From positions 1,952,001 to 2,016,000 of the forward strand of contig NZ_JAMCOS010000001.1 of NCBI RefSeq assembly GCF_028069655.1: a stretch of 64,000 bases of DNA, in the 5' to 3' direction. Below, in pieces: positions 57,101 through 64,000 of the stretch. Numbering within the stretch: the first letter of the stretch is position 1; the number at the start of each line of letters is the position of its first letter. This DNA comes from Acidovorax sp. NCPPB 4044 (GTDB taxonomy: Bacteria > Pseudomonadota > Gammaproteobacteria > Burkholderiales > Burkholderiaceae_C). Position numbers and translations under genes: made by a program. The notes beneath the pieces were generated by a model that saw only the letters and a program-made list of their open reading frames with translations, did no database searches and was not told the origin of the DNA.

Positions 57101-59015
57101 GAGGCTGCGGCGCAGCCTGAACTACCTGCACTACGGCTCGGGGCACCTGCACCAGATCAACCTGGGGTTGCTCACCGAGAACGAAGGGAGCGATGCCGCC
57201 GGCAGCGCAGAGGCCGCGCTGCCGGAGAACGTCCGGGAAGCGCACCGCCTGATCGCGGACATCGAGCGCGATGCGCTGCACCGCGAAGTGCTGCGCAGCC
57301 AGGGGAGCCTGGCGACCCGCTTCGCGCTCGATGCGCTGGGCCGGCGCGTGGGCAGCTGGACGCGGTCGGGCTCGGCCGCGCACGACGCACAGTGGCGCGA
57401 GGATTGGCAGCGGCAGATCGAAGCGCTCGCGCAGCAGGGCCCCTCGGCCACGGTGGGCCTGCTCAAGCAGTACCGCTACGACGCGGTGGGCGAGCTGCGC
57501 GAGAGCGTGCACAGCCACAAGGGGCGCACGGGCTGGCGCTACGACGCGACGGGGCGGGTGGAGCAGGCGCTGCGCGCCGGGCCCGGGGCGCAGGCGGGCG
57601 GAGGCCTCGCGGCGCGTTCGCAGGAGGTGTTCCGCTACGACCCGGCGGGCAACCTGCTGGAGGCGGGCGACATCGCCGGGCGCGCGGGGCCGGCGGCCAA
57701 CGACAACGGAACGGGGACGGGCTCGCGCGGCTACCTGCGCGACAACCTCGTGCGGGTGTACGAGGACAAGCGCTACGCCTACGACGGCTTCGCGCGGCTG
57801 GCGGAGAAACGCATCGGCCGGCACACGGTGCAGCGCTTCACCTGGGACGGGGAGGACCAGCTGGTGGCGGTGGAGACCACGCGCCAGCCCGGCACGGCGC
57901 AGGCCAGCTCGCAGACGGTGCGCTTCCGATACGACGCGCTGGGCCGGCGCATCGCCAAGCAGGACGCGTTCGGCGAGACCACCTTCATCTGGGAGGGCAT
58001 GCGGCTGATCGAAGAGCGGCGCGGCGCGCGCGTGGCGAGCTATGTGTACGAGCCGGGCAGCTACGTGCCGCTCGCGCGCATCGATGCCGATGGGAACCGC
58101 ATCGCGGAGCCGGGGCAGCCGGCCGTGTCGGCACCGGCATCGACGTCTTCATCGCCCCCCGCCTCCGGCATCAGCTACTTCCACAACGACCCCTCCGGCC
58201 TGCCCGAGGAGGTGACCGACGAAGGCGGCCAGGTGCGCTGGCGCGCCAGTTACCGCACCTGGGGCAGCGCCATCGAAGAACGCTGGGACGCCGTGCGCGT
58301 GGACGGCAGCCCCGTGGCCGCGGCCCAGCAGCATGCCCAACCGGAGGCCCTGGAGCAGAACCTGCGCCTGCAGGGCCAGTACCTGGACCGCGAAACCGGG
58401 CTGCACTACAACACCTTCCGGTACTACGACCCGGACATGGGGCGGTTCATCAGCCCCGATCCGATCGGGCTCGCGGGCGGGCTGAACCTGCAGCAGTACG
58501 CGCCCAACCCCACGGGCTGGACCGACCCGTGCGGATGGGCCGCGGGCCTCTGGGGCGGCGACGGGCAACCCGCGAGCTTCGGCGACTGGTTCAACCAGGC
58601 CACGCCGGAGCAGGTCTCCAGTGCCATGGAGAATCCCACCTCGCAAAAAGCCATCAAGGCCGCCTTGCGCGGGCAGGGCGGGGCGCACGAGTGGTTCCCG
58701 GTGTCGGAGGCCGCGAAGGCCAAGCAGCTCGGCTTCTCCTACGAGGAGTTGATGCGCATGTCGTCGCCGCGCGACCAGGTGTGGTTCCAGAACGTGCCCG
58801 ACCCCAAGAACCCGGGCGCAGTGCTTTCGGGCCCGCACTCGACGGGCGCCAAGCTGCCCGCGGGGCAATCGGGCCGCGCCAGTTCCGCGGCGCATTCGAT
58901 ACTCAGCGCCGAACTGCGCGCGGCCACGTCCAAGGCGGACGCGATAGCGCGCATCAAGGGCTTCAGCGCCCGCTACGTGCGCGGCGGTGCCGCGATGACC
59001 AAAGGTTTCTGTTAG
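54174..59015 (+). CDS. PrePAAR/PAAR Rhs-family toxin
   Basis: A 1613-residue polymorphic toxin of the type VI Rhs class. The PrePAAR motif AARFGDDIGH (residues 6-15, AARxxDxxxH) is followed by paired transmembrane helices (about 29-70), a PAAR domain (about 100-180) that would tip the VgrG spike, a DUF6531 region (about 237-330, PATGGKILDGSVDTDFVLPG), and a long series of RHS/YD repeats to about 1420. The core ends with DPIGLAGGLNLQQYAPNPTGW and TDPCGW, the autoproteolysis-type boundary. The last 158 residues are a variable toxin domain with GGAHEWFP and GRASSAAHSILSAELRA, family not recognised. The Imm22-like gene follows 13 bases later. No vgrG or eag gene is adjacent. Confidence 0.9.
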   Translation: MGGLAAARFGDDIGHVSVWARLARVGLRLAAGMVETLIVAGTVALVAGVSVATMGCGAIIACGLLAGFIGGATGWSDYKEKKIQEMTEGIGELDITGQLGTRGAATVFINRKAAMRAVADATVCRKHGQPNPNFIAEGSDSVFIETYPAARKGDKLMCAAQIATGSDNVLLGGNKTAYLEIADDRQWWETALEIGVGLAMGRGNFLGKLGCLAMGAVVGMAGDALGRGFRALLGYPVHPATGGKILDGSVDTDFVLPGRLEIAWRRFYSSHDTREGTAHGRGWSVPCEVELHVERPAEGAPPSRITYVNPQGRRIDLPDVEPGTSLLNMAEGFILGCTEGGHYEVGDLEHVAQQFGPAPRAAGVHVLKLLRMRDRFGHWVGLRYDRDRRLSGITDHLGRLLRLEYTNLQHPQRVSAIHLVQAAEGEQLGLLAAYHYDAAGQLSEVLDRTRTAVRRFAYGEGLMVRQEDAAGFACHYAWESEAEASGPERQDGARGSDGRILRDRRVVRHWTEDGEAYAIRYAPEADGSGSTHATDQLGREEHWSWDRWHNLTGYTNALGQAWGLVWNERRELLACSRPSGATTTFQYDDNGLQTGVVDPLGRLTRTLWDSQWFEPLRTTGPDGATWRYEYDRQGLLVREIAPDGGETGYAYDASGQPVQVRDALGGARTLQWNERGLLVRYTDCSGRSTHCAWDGWGRLQSVTDALGQQTQSVFDARGRLVSVRLPDGSSQGLAYDEGGRLVEHTDALARATRYGHNSRGQLLWRRDAQGREIGTAHDAAHRLSALATENGGVYRFRYDDADRLVEEERLDGTRIGLEYDADGHVVAVVHQPVRGDDVFHELEVQAEEGTLAQGPSARSGAAPRRTELQRDALGRLVEKRVGASVLRYRYDLAGRVVEATRWNKETADEGQETLALQHTTRFEHDAMGRLVAEHTVDAVSGQAHSLRHAHDALGNRTRTELPELPVVVGAAGMTGQRLRRSLNYLHYGSGHLHQINLGLLTENEGSDAAGSAEAALPENVREAHRLIADIERDALHREVLRSQGSLATRFALDALGRRVGSWTRSGSAAHDAQWREDWQRQIEALAQQGPSATVGLLKQYRYDAVGELRESVHSHKGRTGWRYDATGRVEQALRAGPGAQAGGGLAARSQEVFRYDPAGNLLEAGDIAGRAGPAANDNGTGTGSRGYLRDNLVRVYEDKRYAYDGFARLAEKRIGRHTVQRFTWDGEDQLVAVETTRQPGTAQASSQTVRFRYDALGRRIAKQDAFGETTFIWEGMRLIEERRGARVASYVYEPGSYVPLARIDADGNRIAEPGQPAVSAPASTSSSPPASGISYFHNDPSGLPEEVTDEGGQVRWRASYRTWGSAIEERWDAVRVDGSPVAAAQQHAQPEALEQNLRLQGQYLDRETGLHYNTFRYYDPDMGRFISPDPIGLAGGLNLQQYAPNPTGWTDPCGWAAGLWGGDGQPASFGDWFNQATPEQVSSAMENPTSQKAIKAALRGQGGAHEWFPVSEAAKAKQLGFSYEELMRMSSPRDQVWFQNVPDPKNPGAVLSGPHSTGAKLPAGQSGRASSAAHSILSAELRAATSKADAIARIKGFSARYVRGGAAMTKGFC
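58539..59012 (+). other. Variable C-terminal toxin domain of the Rhs protein
   Basis: Codons 1456-1613, after the conserved RHS boundary. Conserved-looking residues are His50, Glu51 and Trp52 of this segment (GGAHEW), a GPHSTG motif around 98-103, and the helix GRASSAAHSILSAEL. The histidines could form a nuclease site, but no known toxin family was identified by eye. Confidence 0.55.
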
Positions 59016-59028
59016 GAGAACCCCTGCC

Positions 59029-59412
59029 ATGCTGAACGACAACACCCCCGGAATCATCTCCGTCTGGATGGGCACCACCCACCAGAGCCTGGAAGAGTTC
59101 AACGCCTACCTGGAGGGCCTGGACGAGCACCAGTCCGGCAGCCCCATCCAGGCCGACCTGGGCGCGGATTTCATCGACACGGATTTCTTCGTGGCCTACG
59201 GCACCGAAGACAACCGCACCGTGCCGGTGGAAGAACTCGTGAAGGAAGTGGACTGCAGCCTGGACCTGGAGCCGCGCATCGTCAAAGCCTGCTACGCCAA
59301 AGGCCTGACCGAAGGCAACTCGCTCTTCTATTACAAGAACGCCACCTTCGAGGAGCCGGAGCCCGGCCGGCGGTACAACGGCCTGTTGTTCATCGGCAGC
59401 TTTGCCGATTGA
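59029..59412 (+). CDS. Imm22-like immunity protein
   Basis: A 127-residue acidic cytosolic protein. The beginning (ISVWMGTTHQSLEEFNAYLEGLDE) matches the pattern of the DUF4284/Imm22 immunity family, in which a short beta strand with W-x-G is followed by an EEF/EEL helix. Its place right behind the Rhs variable domain is the standard immunity position. It should bind and block the toxin domain. Family assignment is from memory of the pattern, so moderate. Confidence 0.72.
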   Translation: MLNDNTPGIISVWMGTTHQSLEEFNAYLEGLDEHQSGSPIQADLGADFIDTDFFVAYGTEDNRTVPVEELVKEVDCSLDLEPRIVKACYAKGLTEGNSLFYYKNATFEEPEPGRRYNGLLFIGSFAD

Positions 59413-59815
59413 AGGTGGATGGGAGAAGGGCGCGGGCGCCGCGAAGTCCCGCCCCATCCACGTGCCTTGGTTGCTATGTAATAGATAGCAAACTATTCAA
59501 TGGAACCGGCGGCATGCGGCATTTTTGATGCTTGACCCAGCCACGCGGTCCCTGCTGGCACGGTGGACGGCCAGCGGAGGTGCAGTCGGGCGCAAGACCG
59601 CCGCTCCGGGCCACGGGACGCCAGTCGCAGGGAGATCGCGCCGGGCCAACAGCCGTTGCATGCCACGGCCCCCGCGGAAGGCGCCGCCGCAGGCCGGATC
59701 GCGGCAAGGCATCGGCAGGCCGCCGATCGGAGAAGATCGCTCCTTTGTCCGTCATCCTTCCGGGGCGGGCCGGGACCGATCCAGGCCCGGCGCGTCCCCG
59801 CTGCTCCCATCGCCC
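59413..59815. other. Intergenic region with a dispersed repeat
   Basis: 403 bases. The repeat copy at 59472-59521 lies in the left part. The remainder (59522-59815) is open in the methyltransferase frame but has no ribosome site or family similarity, so it is treated as non-coding or leader. Confidence 0.5.
59472..59521. repeat. Dispersed 45-base repeat, copy 5
   Basis: The best preserved copy, in reverse orientation. The core TTGCTAT (59471-59477), 7-base spacer, ATAGCAA (59485-59491) is a perfect dyad, followed by ACTATTCAATGGAACC and GGCGGCATGCGGCAT. Confidence 0.78.
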
Positions 59816-60778
59816 ATGCAAGCCCTGCTGTCCGCCATTGCCTCCATGCCCCTGCCCGCCGACGCGGTGCGCATCTTCCACGGCCGCGGAGGGCGGTTCC
59901 CGGGCTGTGAGCAATGGTCGCTCGATGCGTATCCGCCCGTCTTCGTGCTCACGAGCTTCGCCCCGGCCACCGAAGAGGAGCTGGCCGCCGTGCAGGCCGC
60001 GCTGCAGGCGCGCTGGGCGCAGATCGCCCCGGCCGGCGAGCCGTTGAACTGGGTGTTCCAGCACCGCGGCGAAGCGCTGCGCCTGCAGGGCCGTGCCGAT
60101 ACGCGCCCCATGGACGGCAGCGTGCCCGAGGTGCACACCGTCACCGAAAACGGCGCCCGCTACCGCGTCCACGTGCTCAAGGGGCAGAACCACGGCCTCT
60201 TCCTCGACATGGCCGAGGGCCGCCGCTGGGTGCGCGAGCACGTTGCCGCGCTCTCCGCCAAAGCCCATCCGCGCCGCGGCCCCAAGGTGCTCAACCTCTT
60301 CGCCTACACCTGCGCTTTCTCCGTGGCCGCGCTGCAGGCCGGTGCAGCCCAGGTGGTGAACGTGGACATGGGCCACGGCGCCATCGCGATCGGGCAGCAG
60401 AACCACCGGCTGAACGGCATCGACCACGGCGCGAGCTTTCTTGCGCACGACATCTTCAGCAGCTGGGGAAAGATCACCCGCGGCGGCCCGTACGACCTCG
60501 TGATCGCCGACCCGCCCAGCTACCAGAAGGGCAGCTTCGTCGCCACCAAGGACTACGCCCGCCTGGTGCGCCGCCTGCCCGACCTGCTGCTGCCCGGCGG
60601 CCATGCGCTGCTGTGCCTCAACGCGCCCGAACTGGACATGGAGTTTCTGCACGCGCTGGTGCGCGAGCATGCGCCGGGGATGCGGTTCGTGGAGCGGGTG
60701 GCGAACCCGGCGGTGTTCGCGGATGTGGAGGAGGCGAAGGCGCTGAAGGTGGGGGTGTATGTGTATGAAGGGGAGTGA
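59816..60778 (+). CDS. Class I SAM-dependent methyltransferase, RlmI-like
   Basis: A 320-residue methyltransferase of the RlmI/YccW group, probably modifying 23S rRNA cytosine. SAM-binding motif I is VLNLFAYTCAFSVAALQAGA, motif II acidic residue lies in VVNVDMGHGAIAIG, and motif IV is DLVIADPPSYQKGSF. The upstream half (HRGEALRLQGRADTRP, HVLKGQNHGLFLDMAEGRRWVREH) is a characteristic leading domain; the N-terminal PUA of RlmI is missing, as in shorter homologues. ATG 59816 was chosen because the 97-codon extension has no similarity. The specific target base is uncertain. Confidence 0.83.
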   Translation: MQALLSAIASMPLPADAVRIFHGRGGRFPGCEQWSLDAYPPVFVLTSFAPATEEELAAVQAALQARWAQIAPAGEPLNWVFQHRGEALRLQGRADTRPMDGSVPEVHTVTENGARYRVHVLKGQNHGLFLDMAEGRRWVREHVAALSAKAHPRRGPKVLNLFAYTCAFSVAALQAGAAQVVNVDMGHGAIAIGQQNHRLNGIDHGASFLAHDIFSSWGKITRGGPYDLVIADPPSYQKGSFVATKDYARLVRRLPDLLLPGGHALLCLNAPELDMEFLHALVREHAPGMRFVERVANPAVFADVEEAKALKVGVYVYEGE

Positions 60779-60824
60779 ACGGGCGGCGGATGCTTTCCGG
60801 CTCCGGCCGCACCGTTGCAGCGGC

Positions 60825-62537
60825 TCACTCGCTGTCGTCCTGCCGCTTGGTCAGGCCGGACACCACCGCCGCCAGCAGCAGGCTGGCCACCCAGCCGAAG
60901 AGAATCTCGAACCACATCGCCAGGCGCACCACATGCTCGAGTGACCAATGGGTGAACAACTCTGAAGGCCAGTCGTTCAGCGGCGTGGGCGTTTTCGGTG
61001 CCCAGTCCTGCTCCTGCTGCAGGTTCACGAACGGCAGCAGCACATCCAGCGAATAGGCCAACGGGCTGAAGCCTGTGTATTCCCCGGGTAGCGCCGAGCA
61101 CAGGTACCAGTTGGGGGTACACGACTTATAGGCGGACAGGTTCTGGAATACCAGCGGATTGCTTGGCGCCATCACGCCGTGCAGGGCCGCCGCCCAGTAG
61201 AGACCGGCGCAGGCGAGCCAGACACCCAGCATCCATGCCCCCAGGCGCAGGGGACGGTAACCGTAGCCGATGAGCGCTCTGAAAGCGATATGCAGACCTT
61301 GGGCGACCTGGCGGTGCGCCCAGCGCCGCCATGGGCGCCAGTGGCCGGGCGTCTGGCCGATGAGACCGATAGAGCGCAAATGGTTCTCCTGCGCAATGGC
61401 CACCTGCCGAGCGTCTTCGATATGGCCCATGCTGCGCAGCACCTTTTGCAGGTGCTTCCAGGGTTGGGGGCAGAAGTTTTGGCCATCGAGATTTGCTTGA
61501 TTTTGCCGCCGAAGCCACTTTAGGCGCGTTGGGGCATCAGTGGGGGAGCCGACGGCCAGATGGTCATAAACGAAGCCATCCAGCACCAGTTTGTGACCCC
61601 AGGATGTGGTGTCGTCTGCTAACTGGCCAACCTTGGCGAAAGCCATTCGGACGTTGTCTACGGGAGCATTCAAACCACGAAAGAAAAATGTGCCCCTCAC
61701 AAAAATGCCATCCGCCGATAGCGCGTCGCCGCCGCTACCTTCGAACTTGGCCCCCGCGCAATTGAGGTCGCCGCTGATCTGTGCTCCAAGCAGTCGCACA
61801 TCGCCGGTGGAGTTGAAGCCGTCTGAGAAAAAAACATCCCCCTGGATAACCGCTCCATCCCCAAGAAAAGCATTGCCGTTTTTGCCTAAAAACCTCGCAT
61901 CTGTGCATTGCAGGTTGCCGCCAATCTGGGCACCCAGCAGTCGCACATCGCCTATGGATTGGAAGCCGCCGGAAAGAAAAACGCCACCCTGTATCACGGC
62001 GCGATCGGCCGACAAAGCGTTGCCCTCCTGACCGTCGAGTTTGGCACCGGTGAAATTCAAGTCTCCACCGATTTGTGCACCCATCAGTCGGACCTCGCCC
62101 TTGGCACTGAAGTCTTTGATGAAGTACACGTTGCCTTTGCAGTGCAAATCGTCCGCGGTCATCCCAGGCACGAAACTACCTGCAAGGTTCAAAGTCCCTT
62201 CGATTCTTGTCCCGTCGAAGATGGGGCATTCACAGAAATGTGAGTTGATCACCCGCAAACTCGTTGCTGCAGTTCCACCAGCCAGATCCAGACTCCCTTC
62301 GATCCAAGCTCCGTAGAGCCACAGCCCCTTTTCGTGCACAGGCGCGGCCTCATCGCCCCCCAGCGCCAGAAAGCGGATGAACTCAGCTCTTACCGCGTTC
62401 GTCTGTGATTTCTCGTCGGGTCGCTTGTCACCCAACATCGCTATGGAGCCTGCCGCACAGGCGTCCAGAAGCTTCTGCTCCCCTGATCTCAGCGTCCCGA
62501 ACTCCGACAGAGTCCGGCCCTTGGCCTTGTTTGCCAT
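60825..62537 (-). CDS. Repeat-rich membrane protein with bactofilin/pentapeptide-like strands
   Basis: A 570-residue protein. Residues about 75-290 contain tandem beta-solenoid-like units of roughly 45 residues: GEVRLMGAQIGGDLNFTGAKL, GDVRLLGAQIGGNLQCTDARF, GDVRLLGAQISGDLNCAGAKF, each followed by a GNAL/F-DGAVIQGDVF strand. Residues 433-453 and about 540-562 are membrane helices, and the C-terminal YSLDVLLPFVNLQQEQDWAP is a conserved block in similar bacterial membrane proteins. No catalytic motif is seen. The repeat-coding DNA (about 61440-62540) is visibly less GC-rich than its flanks. Start MANKAKGRT at 62537 follows GAGGGAGGAAA. Function unknown. Confidence 0.75.
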   Translation of the reverse strand: MANKAKGRTLSEFGTLRSGEQKLLDACAAGSIAMLGDKRPDEKSQTNAVRAEFIRFLALGGDEAAPVHEKGLWLYGAWIEGSLDLAGGTAATSLRVINSHFCECPIFDGTRIEGTLNLAGSFVPGMTADDLHCKGNVYFIKDFSAKGEVRLMGAQIGGDLNFTGAKLDGQEGNALSADRAVIQGGVFLSGGFQSIGDVRLLGAQIGGNLQCTDARFLGKNGNAFLGDGAVIQGDVFFSDGFNSTGDVRLLGAQISGDLNCAGAKFEGSGGDALSADGIFVRGTFFFRGLNAPVDNVRMAFAKVGQLADDTTSWGHKLVLDGFVYDHLAVGSPTDAPTRLKWLRRQNQANLDGQNFCPQPWKHLQKVLRSMGHIEDARQVAIAQENHLRSIGLIGQTPGHWRPWRRWAHRQVAQGLHIAFRALIGYGYRPLRLGAWMLGVWLACAGLYWAAALHGVMAPSNPLVFQNLSAYKSCTPNWYLCSALPGEYTGFSPLAYSLDVLLPFVNLQQEQDWAPKTPTPLNDWPSELFTHWSLEHVVRLAMWFEILFGWVASLLLAAVVSGLTKRQDDSE

Positions 62538-62831
62538 ATCGTTTTCCTCCCTCTCTGGATGTCGTGCATCCACTGTTGTGTCGTTGCCGGTGGGGGAGCA
62601 TAAGCGGAAGCAATCCGGTGCTGGAGGCCACACGGGTGACATGGACGGGCGGGGGAAGCCTGCGCGCCGGCCGTTTGGGGCGCCAGCGTTGCATGCCGAC
62701 AGGGGCGTACAACCTGCGCCGACACGCCGGGTGCGCAGCGGGCGGCAGCATGGTGGCTCTTCCTTAGGCGCGAGGAATGTCCTCCGCGCGGCGCGACTGC
62801 CCGGCCTCACCCCCATCTCAGGAGATCCACC

Positions 62832-63362
62832 TTGCACTTCAAAACCATCGCGGCTTTTCCACAGTATTCGTCGGCCTTGCCCTCGCGGCGGGTCGGCGCC
62901 CGCATCCTTCCGGCCATGGCCTGCATCGCTGCCGCCCTGGCCGCATTCCCCGCCACGGCGCAACCCCAGACGCTCCCCCAGCCCGTCCCCATCGCCACGG
63001 GCAACGGTCCCGCCACCCCCGCCGCTGCGCTCCCCGTCGCTAAGACCCAGGGCAAGCTGCGCTACACCTGCGGCGGCATCAGCGTGGACGAGTCGTCCGC
63101 GATGCGCGCGGCGATGAAGGACCACCCGCTGTCGCTGCTGTTCGCCGCGGCCGGGGGCGCCTATCTGGCGGATGTGGAGGTCAAGCTCGTGCCGCAGGGC
63201 TGGGGCGATGCCGAGTCGCTGACCTTCACCGCCTCGGGCCCCGTCTGCCTGCTGGACCTGCCCGCCGGCAGCTACGAGATCGAGGCGCGTTCCGGCGACA
63301 AGGAGAAGCGCCAGACCGTGATGGTCGGCAAGGACCCGAAGACGGTGGATTTCCGGTTCTGA
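62832..63362 (+). CDS. Exported small carboxypeptidase-regulatory-like protein (TTG start)
   Basis: A 176-residue exported protein. AGGAGA at 62819-62824 lies seven bases before TTG 62832, while the next in-frame ATG (62916) has no ribosome site, so TTG is the likely start. The signal peptide runs to about residue 43 (PAMACIAAALAAFPATA). The mature domain (LRYTCGGISVDESSAMRAAMKD, then DVEVKLVPQG and LPAGSYEIEARSGDKEKRQTV) has the beta-sandwich look of carboxypeptidase regulatory or transthyretin-like modules, with two cysteines that may pair. Function unknown. Confidence 0.72.
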   Translation: MHFKTIAAFPQYSSALPSRRVGARILPAMACIAAALAAFPATAQPQTLPQPVPIATGNGPATPAAALPVAKTQGKLRYTCGGISVDESSAMRAAMKDHPLSLLFAAAGGAYLADVEVKLVPQGWGDAESLTFTASGPVCLLDLPAGSYEIEARSGDKEKRQTVMVGKDPKTVDFRF

Positions 63363-63397
63363 CCGGCTGGCGGCCGTTTTGGCCGCCGGGCCGGGGT

Positions 63398-63925
<528 letters not shown>

Positions 63926-64000
63926 GGGCAGGATGCTTTCAGCTAGGCGTGGCCGGTGGCGCGGGCCGGGCGCCGTCGCCCGGTGCCGCCCCAGCGCGGG

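Noticed and set aside
54066..57824. A 1252-codon open frame antisense to the Rhs gene.
   Set aside because: Arg/Pro/Ala/His-rich translation without domains; it mirrors third-position GC bias of the Rhs codons and has no ribosome site.
54174..58500. Tandem repeats in the Rhs gene as a repeat array.
   Set aside because: They are protein-level RHS/YD motifs at irregular spacing, not DNA repeats with spacers.
63926..64000. A 6S RNA gene at the right edge, since EVE, ssrS and zapA can be neighbours in Burkholderiales.
   Set aside because: Only 75 bases are available and no 6S-like structure can be recognised.

Overview
The window is GC-rich DNA from a betaproteobacterium of the Comamonadaceae, most probably Acidovorax/Paracidovorax. 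This is inferred from the gene families and their order: azurin, a Bug-family binding protein, iscRSUA-hscBA-fdx, aceE-aceF-lpdA with an extra lipoyl domain on E3, and a BPSL0067/STY0301 pair. Two kinds of small dispersed repeat that I associate with this family also occur. No phage, integrase, transposase or CRISPR array was found. The left edge cuts a fumarylacetoacetate-hydrolase gene; the right edge stops just upstream of an EVE-domain gene.

Layout. 1-3.1 kb: FAH fragment, flavin-reductase-like protein, PQQ-type sugar dehydrogenase lipoprotein, 2OG-Fe(II) hydroxylase. 3.1-5.8 kb: a compact competition/stress block with a putative cysteine-amidase effector (BPSL0067) and exported partner (STY0301), then hipBA with an inverted-repeat operator. 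5.8-12.2 kb: a D-amino-acid island with a DsdC-like LysR regulator divergent from dsdA, then a Bug binding protein, an amidase and a DadA-like oxidase. 12.2-23.1 kb: a YjfB motility protein behind a sigma-28-type promoter, a lipoamide-dehydrogenase paralogue, YigZ, azurin behind an FNR/ANR box, YgiQ, a degenerate GGDEF protein, a CoA-transferase and an aromatic/aspartate aminotransferase. 23.2-32.1 kb: uvrB, the whole isc operon (strikingly AT-rich against its surroundings), dnaQ and two identical tRNA-Val(CAC) genes. 32.2-41.3 kb: acetylpolyamine deacetylase with an FAD oxidoreductase, a YqjD/YqjE/YqjK-like envelope trio, pyrD, rpiA, a thioredoxin-fold protein, prlC and folD. 41.4-51.2 kb: a FixJ-type two-component pair divergent from the pyruvate dehydrogenase operon. 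51.4-64 kb: a BACON/propeller-like lipoprotein, a PrePAAR-PAAR Rhs toxin with an Imm22-like immunity gene, an RlmI-like methyltransferase, a repeat-rich membrane protein, a small secreted protein and an EVE protein.

The most notable signals beyond routine annotation are these. (1) A roughly 45-base dispersed repeat occurs at five places; two copies are translated in frame (ygiQ and the lpdA linker) and a third supplies the last codons and stop of the 2OG hydroxylase. (2) There are two independent effector/immunity-type loci with no secretion genes beside them. (3) Several readable regulatory sites match the gene they precede: ANR box at -41.5 of azurin, FliA promoter of yjfB, HipB palindrome, LysR dyad over the dsdC-like start codon. 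(4) A terminator-like hairpin splits iscA from hscB. All functional statements come from reading the sequence and recalled family features; no database search was run.
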